Shown here piece after piece: positions 1-11,234 of a stretch of DNA of 64,000 nt (the first letter of the stretch is position 1; each line of letters opens with the position of its first letter). Source of the DNA: Halichondria panicea. Taxonomy: Eukaryota; Porifera; Demospongiae; Suberitida; Halichondriidae. A program made the position numbers and the translations under genes. The notes under the pieces were generated by a model. It was not told where the DNA came from. It worked only from the letters and a program-made list of their open reading frames with translations, and did no database searches. The stretch covers positions 4,712,042 through 4,776,041 of the forward strand of contig NC_087377.1 in assembly GCF_963675165.1 (NCBI RefSeq), given 5' to 3'.

Positions 1-148
1 GAAGGTGAGGTCATAATAATAATATTGCATAATACTAATAACCACAATAAGTTGCAAATACAGTATCTTATAAAGGATGCAGTTATAAAGGTTGGTGGTG
101 CATGGTGCATTAGGTGAAACAATAATATAGCGTCCCCTGACCATGGAC

Positions 149-667
149 TACCGTAGAAACTGGATTTATTAGCGCTTATTCGACTATAAGCGTATCTTTA
201 TTTTAAGCTCATGGTCAACTGCAGGCTTTTTATACTCGAATTGAAGCGCTTTTCCAATTATGCGACGGTTATTAGTGAAATTTTAGAATTGATTCATCTA
301 ATTTCGTTTATCTATGAGCTAGTTAGCTTGTACAGTGCAGGATAGCTATGGTGATATCCATCTGGAAGGACTCTCACATGCTGAGAGAATGTGAGACATG
401 GATGAGGTCCTTTTATTCCAAGCTCCTGGTCAATATAAATGTTATTATAATAATATGAATTTCAATGATAATAGTGTGACATGATATAGATCCAGTTAGG
501 GTTGCCTGCTTTCCTTGCTTGCTCACTTTCTAGCCAGCTTGCGAGTCAGCACTCATCACAGACACATCCGGTTGCTGGGTGGGGCTCGAAATGACTGCGC
601 ATTCTCGAATATAAGCGTATAGAGCTCTGCTATTGACCCCAAAAGCGCATGCACAGTTTCTACGGTA
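149..667. mobile_element. MITE with TACCGTAGAAACTG termini
   Basis: The sequence TACCGTAGAAACTG at 149-162 is perfectly inverted at 654-667. Both ends carry TA, consistent with a TA target-site duplication, and AAGCG-rich blocks lie just inside each end. There is no coding capacity, so this is a non-autonomous element about 519 bp long. It lies in the intron and is repeated at 40091-40609. Confidence 0.6.
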
Positions 668-743
668 TGCATGTACCGTATAGGGGGTAATTTTCGGGTG
701 GGCAATGTGGCTGAGCAATATTAATTTTAGTCACTTCGTCGAT

Positions 744-845
744 AATATTTTCGTGGTTGCTGCTTGCACTGCCGGTAAAGGTAGGCAAGGTCGCTTCGTT
801 CGTGGGTAAGTGGTCAGAGCTCCAACCACGAAAACCACCAATATT
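744..845. repeat. Small inverted-repeat element
   Basis: The left arm AATATTTTCGTGGTTG (744-759) is matched in inverse at 823-845, where six extra bases interrupt the arm. The loop is about 60 bp. It resembles other MITEs in this window that carry TTTCG-rich ends. Confidence 0.4.
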
Positions 846-895
846 ATTTTTTTCCCCCGGAAATTACCAGCTATATACGGGTATAATTATGTGCA

Positions 896-1180
896 TGTTT
901 ATCTAGCAAAATGAAACATTTAGTAGCCATTCCCTCAGTGAACTTTGACTATAGCATATCTGGCAGCCATATAATTCTTAATACTAGCAGCTAGCTATTA
1001 GTGCTTCAAAAAGACTTTCTCATGGCAGAGTTAGTTTAGGTTACAACAAAATAATGTTGTTGGGGCTGATAAACGCCGCTCTTCAACAATGGCCTCTCTC
1101 GAATTGTGTATATATAGCCTCCTCTGCCTGCAAAATTAAACATTTAGTAGCCGCGGCCTCTGATCAAACATATAATTATA
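896..1180 (+). repeat. Dispersed repeat family member (TTTAGTAGCC / GAGGCCGC type)
   Basis: It contains the blocks AACATTTAGTAGCC, TCAGTGAACTTTGA, GGCAGCCATAT and GCGGCCTCTGATCAA. The same blocks in the same order recur at 36365-36560, in inverse order at 22155-22510, and in part at 20630-20960. The family is unknown to me and no coding sequence is visible. Confidence 0.5.
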
Positions 1181-3389
1181 CGGTATAATTATTATATTAT
1201 AGGAGTCACACGTTACAATTGTACTGAAAATAATTATCATGTCTGCCAGAAGGCATAATACACGATCATACATGTATAGTATGTGTTGATGAATATATAT
1301 ACCGTATAGGAATATATATATTCATGATCGATTGATTGGTTTACACTTATAAGATGTGCATGCATGCATGCAGTCATGCATATAATAATTATGATGTACT
1401 TAATAGGGGCGTTAAGCTTCGTCAAGCAATAACAGAACTTCTACCATTGGCTGCATGCATGGCTAGCTATAGCTGCACCCGGCTTTTATTCGAATTACGT
1501 GCTTACTGTAACAGCTGAAGTGATCCCGTACCAGGAACAATGGAAAAAGGTCACAAAAGTAGAAAGCTAGAGTGCATGGTTGTTACTTCTTTGCTTATCC
1601 TAATCCTATAGCCCCAGAACATTAGCAAGAGCCATGATTATATCTAAGACTCCTCTAAAATTCCATTCTCAAAAGTTTCTAGTATAGCCTCGTTCCCAGG
1701 CCTTACTTTTTCTTGCTGTTGTCATTTACGTCATGATTGCATGTGGGCTACATATCGCCCATGTTCATAAAAATCCTTGTGGATCACGCGATTTCCCGAA
1801 CCAGACCTTATACTTTTTCTTCCATTTCTTTCTTTGCTGCCTCATTTCGTCTATTCTTTTTTGCCTACCTTCTCTATTTATGCATAAACAAGTATTCTCC
1901 CACGCATTCAGAGTTAATACATTGTATAAGACTGTACTGTACTGAGGACTGTGCCGAGACACTGCCAAGGTGTAGCTTGGCCACCTCTGGTGGCAGTAGC
2001 TACCTGCTAGATTGATAATGATAACTTTAGATCAAACATTTAACAAATATTCTATGGTATAGAAGATATAGAATCTAAACACACAATCTAGATTAGTAAA
2101 TCTAGCTAAGGTATAGCTAGCTAGCTTATATAAACTGCTTGCAAACTTCCAGTTCCATCCAAGTCCATGTGGCTAAGGCTGCATGTCGTAGATCTCTGCG
2201 TGGGCAGTCCAACATCTCTTGCTCATCATGCCCACGCTCATTTTCACCCTTCTACCACCCTTCTATCCTCACGCGACTTCCCAATATAGGCTCTCCTTAT
2301 TCCTAACACTATACCTCTATTTCTTTCTTTATTCCTCCAGTATTTTATCTTGTTAAACGATTAATACAGTATTTAATCTTATTGAACGATTGTGATAAAG
2401 AACAGAAAAAGGAGAGCCTGTGTAGAGGCTATGCCTCTAGCTTGAGTTGTATTAGCCTCTTGTATGAGTAATAACATAATGCTGAATAAAGTTCCCCTAT
2501 ATACATACCGTTTGCATTCATGTATAGCGCAACAGAAAAACTCTATTTCGAACGCACCCCGGTTCATTCATATACAATTTGCTTTACGATCATAAAAGCG
2601 GGTGAAACTGTTACAATATCGGGTGGGACACAAAACAAAATCTTTGTAGCTAACCTATAAATTTTTAATAATTATTATTATTATAGCCTAGCCATAACCA
2701 TGCATTGTAAAGCAAGTGAGAATAGTGCATGTATATAATTATATATACATCGAATATAATATAGTATTATCGTATGTTCATAATTGTTATTAGCACATGC
2801 TCATGCACTTTATTGACTGTGAACCATTTCATTCATCACTTGATATCATTGTGTATTATAACAAGATTGCATGTGTGTAGATCTATTCCAGTATCACTTG
2901 AGCATCTCCTCCCCCCCTCACCTATTACCTGCTTGCAGTCATGCTCTCCTCTGGACCTAGGGCTCTACTCATTGAGATTATTTACAGTGCATGTTGTGAT
3001 ATTTTGCTATTACGCTAATGTAACATATAAGTTACTGTATTGGTATAACGTTGTTACGCCAGCTTGCATTTTTTTTAACGCAACAGGAACTTATCTGGCG
3101 CTACTATATAATTATAATTATGTATATATCGCCAAATAAACCAACAATTATTTACTATGACCTTTGGACGCTTATTGAGCGGTTTTGTTCTGTGGTTTCA
3201 GAAAACCGTGAAATTGGAACCACCGAATTCAGCTCCCGAACCATTGATTATAATTATATGGAATTGTATAGTTATAATTATTACCGTTGATCTATTGCAA
3301 GTGATACAAAATGTGCCAAAAATTTACCACTATATATAATTTTATACTACAATAATTATATGTATGACTGATTGTTTAATCCTTTACAG

Positions 3390-5920
3390 TCGATATTCAA
3401 AACCAAACCTACTTGAAGAAACTGGACGAGCTGATGGCCGACGAAAGTGGTACCATTGAGCTACACTATCTCAAGACGCACTTTATTGGTCCCTCGGATC
3501 TTGGCAAAACGACCACTCGACAGCGGCTTGTTGGATCCATTACTAACCTGTCTTTGCTGCCCGAAGATCAAAGGAAACGTTGCAGTACATTACTAGCCGA
3601 GTGTGAACAAGTATTGGCCTTTATGGACAAATCTGGAACAAAACTTGAATTTAAAGCATCTTCAAATCTAGAGGAAGAAACACAGTTTATCTTCTCTTAC
3701 CTTATGTCCTGTGAACCTATTGAAGACAGCACTGTCAGCAATACTAGTCCACCTAAGGAACAGCCCACACAAGAAACCACTGACCCAAAGATTGAAGACA
3801 GCACTGTTAGCAATATTAGTCTACCTAAGGAACAGCCCACAAAAAAAACCACTGACCCAAAGAAGCAAACTCAACTCAAGATCGGTGAATCTGCTACTGT
3901 ACCCCAAGAAGCAGTATCACCAATACCAGAACCACCGGAAAAGGTCGTGAAAGTGACCACTGTAGATGTTGAAAAGGTTATCTCGAGACTCCGGAATATT
4001 GTGGGTTCAGGAGAGTACACTAAAGAGCTGCTGAACAAAGTCCTACTCAATCTGGTCGATATAGGTGGGCAGCCTGGATTCGTGGAGATGTTTCCTTTTC
4101 TAAGCAAAGGTGCAGGTATCTTCCTGGTATTCTTTCGACTGGACAAAGACCTCGATGACATGTGTCAAGTCTCCTACGAACGAGGAAAGGACAAAATCAC
4201 ACCGTACGATTCAACATACACAAGCAGAGAAACACTCTCTCAAATCCTCTCAGCTATCAGCCACCATATCAAGATTGACTCGGATATTGACAGAGAGCTG
4301 TGTAGTAAACTGGGAAATCTAGGCTCTGCTAAGCCTGTTGCTACCCTCATAGGCACTTTCAAGGATAAACTGGCAATGCAAATCAAAGTCAATCTTCTGT
4401 ACGAGAAATATTGTGACTTAACAAAAACTGCCTGCAAGAGCGATAGTACCACTGCCAGCAAGAGCGATAGCACCACTGCCAACAAGAGCGATAGCACCAC
4501 TGCCAGCAAGAGCCTAAATGTAAAGAAAGCAATTCAGAACATTTTGACTCATCAGAAAAATGATGAGCATGCTAACGTCAGTGCAGAAGACATGGCTGCC
4601 ATTGAGCAAACAGTCAGCCACCACCTCAACTCAGACGCTTTCAAGAAAGATGTCCAAGACCGTTTAGAGCAAAAGTTGACAGAAAAAAACGAAGGTGTGA
4701 CCAAAATTACCAGCAAGTTTGAGAACTTACTTTCTAACCCAAAAGACACGAAGTTCCAATTCATAGCAGTGGATAACTACGAAGGTACTGATTCTGATAT
4801 GGAACCTCTTCGTGAACATCTTCATGGCTTATTCAGTAGCTATTTCAAACATGCCAAGCTTCGAATTCGCCCACAACAGCTTTTGTTTGGAGTTGTACTG
4901 AGAAAAGAGTTTGACATTGTGTCTATGGAAGAATGCATTCGTATCGGCACCGAGGGGTTAAAGATGAGAGAGGAGGAGGTTCGATTCACCGTTTGGTATC
5001 TGGATCGGTACGTTGGAGCTTTGATCTATCATCCAGAGATCAAGGACAAAGATGGTTGGTTTGGGAACTTTATCATTTGCAACCCCCAAGTGGTATTCAA
5101 CAGCCTCAGTGTTCTCGTTGTCAAGCCGCTACTTGAGCTCCATTCTGAAGATAGCAGTATTCACTTCAAGGATGCTGAGAGAAATAATTGGATACTCAAG
5201 GGACAATTCTCAATGGAAACAATTACTCGATGCCATTCGAAGGAAAACCAGGGTGTGAAGAAAGACCAGTTGATTCCTGTTGAGAAGCTGCTCATACTAC
5301 TCAAGCATTCCCACCTTTTGGCCAAAATCACAACAGTAAAGGAAGACCATACCACAGAAGAGATTGAAACGAGGTATTTCATCCCCGCTATTCTCAAGTG
5401 TGCATCTCGCGAGGAACTAACGAAACCACCCCCCACTGGCATTGATACACCCTCTCCAATCAAGATCACATTCAAACCTCAATACGTTCCCACTGGATTA
5501 TTCTGTGCCATGATCAGTGATTTGGTCTCAAGGGGGAGTAAAGGCAAAGGCATTCTGGGCATGACTTGGAAACTTGCCACTGATACCTCAGTAAAGAGAA
5601 ACCTCGTCTCCTTTCACATTGACGAATCTGCCAATCATTTTGTTACCCTGATTGCTCACGTTGATTGCTACGAGATACGGATTATTCGACAGAACCGGAA
5701 GTATACAATGCACGAGCTTTGTTCCTACATCCTCTCAACCCTCCTGTTGGTGATGAAGGACATTAGTCCACTACTCTCACCAATTCTTGCTTTTGACTGC
5801 TACTGTGGCAAACATGAAGATGCCATGAAACTGTGTCTCCTCACACCTGGAGTGTATCCCTGCTTTAACTGCAACAGTGAAATCTCTCTGAGTCCTCACC
5901 AAGAATGCTGGTTTGCAAAA
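3390..5920 (+). CDS. Exon with second P-loop GTPase module of a multidomain receptor-like protein
   Basis: This large exon starts after TTTACAG, seven codons before the first leucine of the longest ATG-independent frame, and ends at AAA before the donor GTTAGT (phase 0). It encodes a Ras/Roc-like GTPase: P-loop GPSDLGKT, G3 motif DIGGQPGF about 190 residues later, and a G4-like TFKD about 100 residues further on. A large linker sits between P-loop and G3, with two 24-residue repeats (IEDSTVSN...TTDPK). A second insert holds three KSDSTTA[SN] units. The C-terminal 400 residues form an alpha/beta region comparable in position to a COR domain and end in a cysteine-rich patch (CYC, CFNC). I know GGQP-type GTPases of this sort from predicted proteins of sponges and other invertebrates; no precise family name is assigned. 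Function as a nucleotide-dependent signalling switch is inferred. Confidence 0.8.
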
Positions 5921-5999
5921 GTTAGTGAAGTATTTCTATATTGTTGTCATACCTGCATTTATAATACGTTTCGTATTGTTTTGTTTTTTGTGTGTACAG

Positions 6000-6231
6000 G
6001 AAGTCAGCCTGGGAGATGATGTTACTCTTCTTGCCTTTCCATATGCTGAGGACCTAGACCCAAGCCTCTCTTTTAAGTGGAAGAAGACAAGTTCGAAAAT
6101 TAAAGGGAGTGAAAATGAATTGGAATTCAAGGCCTCGTTAAATGATCATTTCGAGGGCTTTATCAGTTGTGAGATCTCCAAGAACCAGAAGGATTTCTTT
6201 ACCGTGTACCACTGCCTGAGAAACAGTATCG
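6000..6231 (+). CDS. Ig-like domain exon of the same gene
   Basis: The exon starts after TGTGTACAG and reads EVSLGDDVTLLAF..., in phase 0 with the preceding exon. It ends one base into a codon at GGTAAGAG (phase 1). The pattern fits an Ig fold: SLGDDVTL strand, FKWKK with the core tryptophan, and GFISCEIS as the F strand. The first cysteine of the canonical disulphide is absent (LLAF), as often seen in intracellular Ig domains. No signal peptide or membrane segment adjoins it. An Ig-like domain next to Death domains recalls the MALT1 layout, but no caspase-like domain is present. Confidence 0.65.
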
Positions 6232-6465
6232 GTAAGAGCATGCATGCAAACCCACTTACCATTGCATTAATTGTAGTGTAATAATTTTGTGCATCTATAT
6301 ACTGTCTCCCGAATAGTCTCCTTTTAAGTTATTTGCTCAGCTATCAGTGTATATAGTGCCATTCCCATCCCATACACTGTAATAAAGGAAGTGTTCTAAG
6401 CACACTAAATCAATGATCGCATACAGCACACTTTGCAGTGTAATGTTGGACTATTCTCACTGCAG

Positions 6466-6924
6466 GCATTGCTGTACATGATGATCAAGAAGATGAAGAT
6501 CAATTATACACTAAAGATTTGCAAGAAGTTCTTTCTCAATTAATGGAAGCCATTAATGTTTGGTTTGAGTTGGGCCTCGCTTTAGGGATTCCAGTTGCCA
6601 CGCTTGGAGATATCAAGTGTCATACACATTGCAATAAAGATGGTTTGATTAGAATGCTGGCCCACTGGCTGGAATCTTCACCTTCTCGTACATGGAGTGA
6701 CATTTGCAATGGCCTCAAAAGTTGCACTGTCAAACATGACGTTCTAGCAAATACAATTGAGAAGAAATACAATGGTAAATGTGATTGTGTGAAGTTCACT
6801 ATTATAGCTAAAAATTGTTACAAAAAACTAGGTCGGCTATCAGGGAAGAGAAAGAGACCAAAAAACTGTTCGTGTGTTCCCGGACCCCATGCAGAGGACT
6901 CGTCCCGACCACCCCACATCACTG
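6466..6924 (+). CDS. Death-domain exon 1 of the same gene
   Basis: The acceptor CACTGCAG gives phase 1, matching the Ig exon. After a short acidic linker the frame contains a Death-fold domain. Its landmarks are WFELGLALGIP, TLGDIK, MLAHWLESSP, TWSDICNGL and a closing LANTIEKKY. A basic tail follows (GKRKRPKN). The exon can end at the GTGAGA donor at 6925; reading through instead gives a stop at 6954. Death domains mediate homotypic assembly in apoptosis and innate signalling; the partner is unknown. Confidence 0.78.
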
Positions 6925-7014
6925 GTGAGAGGCTCATGCAGAGGACTCATAATTAGCCATTTATTTAATGCCGTTATACGTATTGCTGACATTTCCTACT
7001 GCATACGTCTACAG

Positions 7015-7110
7015 ATCCTCTAGCCCCAGGACACCGTAAAAGATTATTGGGATCAGGTGAAGAAGTTGAAACTCTGTCAAAGCGTCCGAAGAATGATATC
7101 ACTATACAAG
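7015..7110 (+). CDS. Short basic linker exon between the two Death domains
   Basis: It is bounded by TCTACAG and GTATGAG, phase 1 on both sides, and adds 32 residues including HRKRLLGSGEE and LSKRPKN. Its phases fit both neighbours exactly, which is the main support. KRK/KRP clusters could act as a nuclear signal, but that is speculation. Confidence 0.6.
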
Positions 7111-7427
7111 GTATGAGATGTCACCACGTATACAGATCAGAACATGATTGTGTGCTTGAAGTGAACTAGAGTATGTATAGAGCTTCAAAATAGTATATAT
7201 ATATATACATGTTGAAAACATCTGGTGTTGGCTTAAATTTAGTATCCAATAATTCCCATTTGTCTATAATGATTACAATCAGGCCGAGCGTTCCATTGTA
7301 GAGACTTGTTCATTGTGTCAATGTCATCAGATCAATTGTGTGACGTTAGGGAATGTGAGAATAAGGTTGTACGTGTTGGACAAGTTAATCAAATAATCTT
7401 GTTTTAAATCCATTTCCTTGTGTGTAG

Positions 7428-7789
7428 GATCATCACAAGAGGAGCATACTAACAGAAACCAAACAGTACAACGGTCGTCCATTGTTCTGACTGGAGATGA
7501 TGTTCTAACAATTTGTGAGAGTCTGAACAATGCCAGCAATGATTGGTTCAACTTGGGACTGGCTCTTGGAATGAAGTTTGCTGGTTTGAAAAATATCCAA
7601 GATCGATACTCAGATAATAATCGCCGCCTTACGGAGGTGGTGGGCAAGCGTCTTCAAGTCACTGATCCACCCATGACATGGCCTTACATATGTGAATGTC
7701 TAAGGAGGCCTACTATTGAGCGTAACGATGTAGCCGAGGAAATTGAAGACAAGTATGTGACTGCATTTGCTCATAGTGCCACTAATTAA
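7428..7789 (+). CDS. Death-domain exon 2 and C-terminus
   Basis: The exon opens after TGTGTAG in phase 1 and ends at a TAA stop (7787-7789). It encodes a second Death domain with DWFNLGLALGMKFAGL, TEVVGKRLQV, TWPYICECLRRP and DVAEEIEDKY. The hallmark WFxLGLALG is shared with the first domain, so the pair looks like an internal duplication. A probable 3' UTR intron (7808-7898) and an AATAAA at 7924 follow. Summed with the GTPase, Ig and linker exons, the reading frame is an exact multiple of three. Confidence 0.78.
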
Positions 7790-7923
7790 TCATGAGAACC
7801 TGACAAGGTACGTGTGTTTGTAATCTGATTGTAGTATAATCTTATGTTTTGTTCTCTATAGCTTTGGTTGATTGTGCTGTGCTCATGCTTTCATACAGAT
7901 ACTGGAGTTACTTGAAAGGGACG

Positions 7924-7929
7924 AATAAA
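7924..7929 (+). promoter_or_regulatory. Polyadenylation signal of the GTPase-Ig-Death gene
   Basis: AATAAA lies 135 bases after the stop codon, just past the acceptor of a likely 3' UTR intron. The right-copy equivalent is 47866-47871. Confidence 0.5.
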
Positions 7930-8310
7930 GATGTCAAGTAAAGAAGCATGCAAGGAAGCATGCAAGAATGTCAAGTAAAGAACTAACTCTGTGTTGACTA
8001 TAAGTACTGACTATTATTGCTCTGTGTTCTGTGTTTGTTGATTATACCACCTTCTATTTTTATAACAAATTTCATTTCCAGCTTTCTAGTTTAGTGACCC
8101 TTTACCATTCTTGTTGGGTACAGGATCACTTCAGTTGCAGCTTCTTGTTAACCACATGGCTAGCCTCGAATCCAGGCCGATTAAAATACGTATTATAATC
8201 GGCCTGGTCTCGAGGCTACCACATGGCGGGCTCCTCATGGTCGGAGAGAGAGCTAGAGCTAGAGTGAGTGTCTGCAGGCATGAGCTGGAGGAGCACGCAG
8301 TCCAGTATTA
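7930..8310. other. Intergenic spacer after the Death-domain gene
   Basis: No gene is seen. It has short direct repeats (GTCAAGTAAAGAA, GAAGCATGCAAG at 7934-7985) and a 58-bp palindromic element at 8161-8218, and it runs up to the TTA target site of the 2.9-kb CACTA-like element. Confidence 0.5.
8161..8218. repeat. Palindromic mini-element (TAGCCTCGA...CCAGGCC)
   Basis: The arms TAGCCTCGA and CCAGGCCGATTA are inverted around a 12-base loop with two mismatches. The same TAGCCTCGA...CCAGGCC ends recur in a hairpin at 35155-35214, and TAGCCTCGATCCCA also appears at 33604, so this is a dispersed short foldback family. Confidence 0.6.
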
Positions 8311-8585
8311 CACAGCAAAAACTGCTAACAAATACGGGAATTACGGGATGATCGTTAATGTCACACACACGGTACAGGTCACGGACTTTCACGGGGGAGT
8401 GGTTTAACGGGAACCGTAGACAACCGTTGCCGTGGGGGAGGGGCTGGACGGGCAACCGTATGAAGACCGTGCAGTCTGACCACATTAGCTGACGGACAAT
8501 AAAGAGACACCGTATATCTATAGAGTTTTGCTACTATATAATTATGTGCCCACTTCATCAATGGCTATACTAATAAAAAAAACAG

Positions 8586-10738
8586 GGTGTAAATCTAGTT
8601 GATCAAGACGAGAGTGGATTAGAGCCACAACCAAAGAGGACCAGATCTAGAGCTGCTAGATCTAGTGTCCTGTGTCCTCACTTGCGATCAGCACATATCC
8701 AAATCTAGTTATTACCGTATTCAGATACAGACCTGAGTGACCATGACTTGCCTGGATAGCTATATTCAACTGGAGTTGTACTGTCGACTTGTTATAATAA
8801 TAATAAACTTGCACTGTTTTATAATAAATTATTATTCTTACTGATAGGAGGAGGAGGAGGAGGAGGAGCTCGTAATTGCGCATGCGTAGTATGAAACCCA
8901 CATTTTAAGCGGGATTTGGAGAAGCTGAGGACTTGGATTTTAAGATCAAGAGCCTTCACGTTGACGTTGAGCATGAGAGAGCCGGTTCTCTAGCTTTATG
9001 GAAGGGAAGCCTGTACGTATCTGTTCATGAACCAGCCAAAAAGTGTGTTAAGACAAGTACGTATGAAATATTAAATACGTGTGTAAAGTACGTGTATTGG
9101 GTCCCTTGTGTCTGTCAGGCCGGATGTTTCATCCTTCGGCAACAGCCTGTCAAGATGTATCATCTTTCGTCAGGTGGCCCGTCCATGTATACACTGTTTA
9201 TGAATATTAATTTAGCCGTGTGTGTGTCACGTAGAGTGTGTGTATAAGTGTATTGGGTCCTTGTGTCTGTCAGGATGTTTCATCCTTCGGCAACAGCCTG
9301 TCAAGATGTATCATCTTTCGTCAGGTAGCCCGTCCATGTATACACTGTTTGTGAATATTAATTTAGCCGTGTGTGTGTCATGTAGAGTGTGTGTGTAAGT
9401 GTATTGGGTCCTTGTGTCTGTCAGGATGTTTCATCCTTCGGCAACAGCCTGTCAAGATGTATCATCTTTCGTCAGGTGGCCCGTTCATGTATACACTGTT
9501 TGTGAATATTAATTTAGCCTTGTGTGTAAGTGTATTGGGTCCTTGTGTCTGTCAGGATGTTTCATCCTTCGGCAACAGCCTGTCAAGATGTATCATCTTT
9601 CGTCAGGTGGCCCGTCCATGTATACACTGTTTGTGAATGTTAATTTAGCCTTGTGTGTAAGTGTATTGGGTCCTTGTGTCTGTCAGGATGTTTCATCCTT
9701 CGGCAACAGCCTGTCAAGATGTATCATCTTTCGTCAGGTGGCCCGTTCATGTATACACTGTTTGTGAATATTAATTTAGCCTGGTGTGTGTCACGTAGAG
9801 TGTGTGTGTAAGTGTATTGGGTCCTTGTGTCTGTCAGGATGTTTCATCCTTCGGCAACAGCCTGTCAAGATGTATCATCTTTCGTCAGGTGGCCCGTCCA
9901 TGTATACACTGTTTGTGAATATTAATTTAGCCTTGTGTGTAAGTGTATTGGGTCCTTGTGTCTGTCAGGATGTTTCATCCTTCGGCAACAGCCTGTCAAG
10001 ATGTATCATCTTTCGTCAGGTGGCCCGTCCATGTATACACTGTTTGTGAATATTAATTTAGCCGTGTGTGGGCAGTTAGGATGTTGCATCGTTTGTGTCA
10101 ATTATTGTGTACTAATGATAATTGTATTGAAATGTGTTCTTTTGTCTGTTTAAATATCTATTTTCTCACTCTAAATGTAGATGCTCATGTGATCAATCAA
10201 TGACAATCGCGTACTGGGCGTGGAATCAAAAATATGATGTGTCATGACAGTGGACATTACAGGTAATGTTTACACATATTAAATACATAATTGATAAAGT
10301 TGCTCACTATATTACAGGCACCCATTAACGTGTTGAAAACGACTCGTTGGACAATCATAATTATTATGATGATTTAATAATAGAATCTCAGGTGAGATAT
10401 TAATGTCAGTGTTCAAACATATAATAATGTGCTTGTGTATTACTAGTACAGTAATGTTGCAGACGTAAACCAACGTCAGTTCTTATGATCGTTCTCAAGG
10501 CCTGGAAACTGCTATTAAATCATAAAGGTACTATTTCTCACAATGTAATTATTGTCTACCGTATACCTCTTGACTAGGTATCGATGTCGATCTCTCAGAT
10601 ATGTCGATTCTGTTAAATTACCGACCGGTAAGCTAAAAGCGAGCTAAGTTTGAAACTCTGTAATGGCATACTTCTTTTCTCATGCAGGCTACCATGATCA
10701 TACAAGTCATTGAAAGTGAACATAATGATGGTAAATAA
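8586..10738 (+). pseudogene. Decayed multi-exon gene inside the 2.9-kb element
   Basis: Exon-like blocks with consensus borders are: 8586 onward (open frame with DESGLEPQPKRTRSRAARS), 8910-9056 (SLHVDVEHERAGSLALWKG, donor GTACGT), 10181-10262, 10318-10391, 10463-10527, 10578-10627 and 10688-10738 ending in TAA. The last three join in phase (1, then 0) and read LKAWKLLLNHKG, IDVDLSDMSILLNYRP, IIQVIESEHNDGK. The blocks at 10181 and 10318 contain in-frame stops or a phase clash, so I call it broken. The minisatellite sits in the intron between 9056 and 10181. I do not recognise the product. It may be host sequence captured by the transposon, or the element's own degenerate accessory gene. Confidence 0.45.
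9093..10070 (+). repeat. Minisatellite, seven units of 131-156 bp
   Basis: Units start with GTATTGGGTCC at 9093, 9249, 9401, 9532, 9663, 9813 and 9944. Two length classes (131 and 150-156 bp) differ by a GT-rich insert containing CACGTAGAGTG or CATGTAGAGTG. Each unit holds two related motifs, GGATGTTTCATCCTTCGGCA and AAGATGTATCATCTTTCGTCA, each with an inverted GATG...CATC core. Reading frames across it are a by-product of the repetition. A related array lies at 27130-27680. Confidence 0.9.
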
Positions 10739-11195
10739 TACAAGTCAACACTAGGTAGCCTTTAAGTCACTCATTTTGTGTCCAGCTAGCTGTTGTCTTG
10801 TGTTTCTTGTCTTGTTTCTTTCTGGTGCATGCTGTATATATAAATTATATTTTTGATTGAACTTTGAACTCAACTCTAAATAATTACAATGACATCATTA
10901 ACTAGTACGATTACATAGCATGAACGGTCGACAGTCTATCAGCTCGTTTGTGTGATTTATACGGTAGCTATCACGGTCCATCACGGTAGGTTGACGGGTG
11001 TAGACGTGTAGCAAACGGGGACTTTGGCGGGTACCGTCTGAGCGTGCCCGTCTAATTGGTCCCAATCCGGGATTACACGGTGCCCGTTTATTGAAACACG
11101 GGATACCGTTTATTGACCCGTTTCATCTAATAGTACGGGCGCACACTGTACCCGCATTTGTCAGTAGTTTTTGCTGTGTTAATTAATGGATAATT

Positions 11196-11234
11196 ATGGT
11201 GGCTAGCCTGCAGAGGGAGCTGTACAATGCTAGG
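11196..11234 (+). CDS. Possible orphan first exon (MVASLQRELYNAR)
   Basis: An ATG followed by 13 codons ends exactly at GTGAGTAGG, a near-consensus donor. The 16.9-kb transposon is inserted 17 bases after that donor, and the 2.9-kb element ends 15 bases before the ATG. If this was a real first exon, the two insertions have separated it from both its promoter and its downstream exons. No downstream partner could be identified. Confidence 0.2.

Larger units (their letters stand above)
5..3389 (+). other. 3.4-kb intron between GTPase module exons 1 and 2
   Basis: It begins with a GTGAGG donor directly after the last four bases of GTPase exon 1 and ends at a TTTACAG acceptor before 3390. Both flanking exons break in phase 1. 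I see no convincing coding sequence in it. It holds a 519-bp MITE, a short inverted-repeat element, a member of a dispersed repeat family, and stretches resembling the intron in front of GTPase exon 1 (40-145 resembles 33490-33580; 2420-2710 resembles 37306-37600). Confidence 0.75.
8311..11178. mobile_element. 2.9-kb CACTA-like transposon, non-autonomous
   Basis: A 28-bp terminal inverted repeat starts CACAGCAAAAACT and ends in CGGG. It lies at 8311-8338 and, inverted with three mismatches, at 11151-11178. The direct flanks are TTA (8308-8310 and 11179-11181), a 3-bp target-site duplication. CCGT/ACGG/CCCGT motifs crowd the 150-220 bp inside each end, as subterminal repeats do in CACTA/EnSpm elements. 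No transposase is encoded. Inside are several exon-like blocks with clean GT-AG borders and a 131-156-bp minisatellite, which suggests a captured gene in decay. The right copy is 48253-51120. Confidence 0.8.

Noticed and set aside
1733..2015. Overlapping frames in the intron (70 and 92 codons)
   Set aside because: No domain, no supporting splice chain, and low-complexity hydrophobic content; they lie within a well-bounded intron.
2774..3339. Frames of 121, 79 and 60 codons before GTPase exon 2
   Set aside because: Rich in Ile/Tyr/Asn from AT-rich DNA, with no conserved motif; they end before a strong splice acceptor.
4240..4509. Minus-strand frame with LLAVVLSL repeats
   Set aside because: Antisense shadow of the KSDSTTAS-coding repeats of the GTPase exon.
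6001..6019. Read-through of the GTPase exon to the stop at 6017-6019
   Set aside because: Intron 5921-5999 has good borders, and the Ig-like frame after it is in phase and clearly coding; the extra residues (VSEVFLYCC...) are intron.
8216..8485. Minus-strand 89-codon frame at the edge of the 2.9-kb element
   Set aside because: It crosses the transposon end and consists largely of its subterminal repeats.
9093..10070. Regularly spaced repeats that could suggest a CRISPR array or a repetitive cysteine-rich protein
   Set aside because: The repeat occupies the whole unit with no unique spacers, and the setting is a eukaryotic transposon. The open frames with CVCQDVSSFGN-type repeats follow from the minisatellite sequence.
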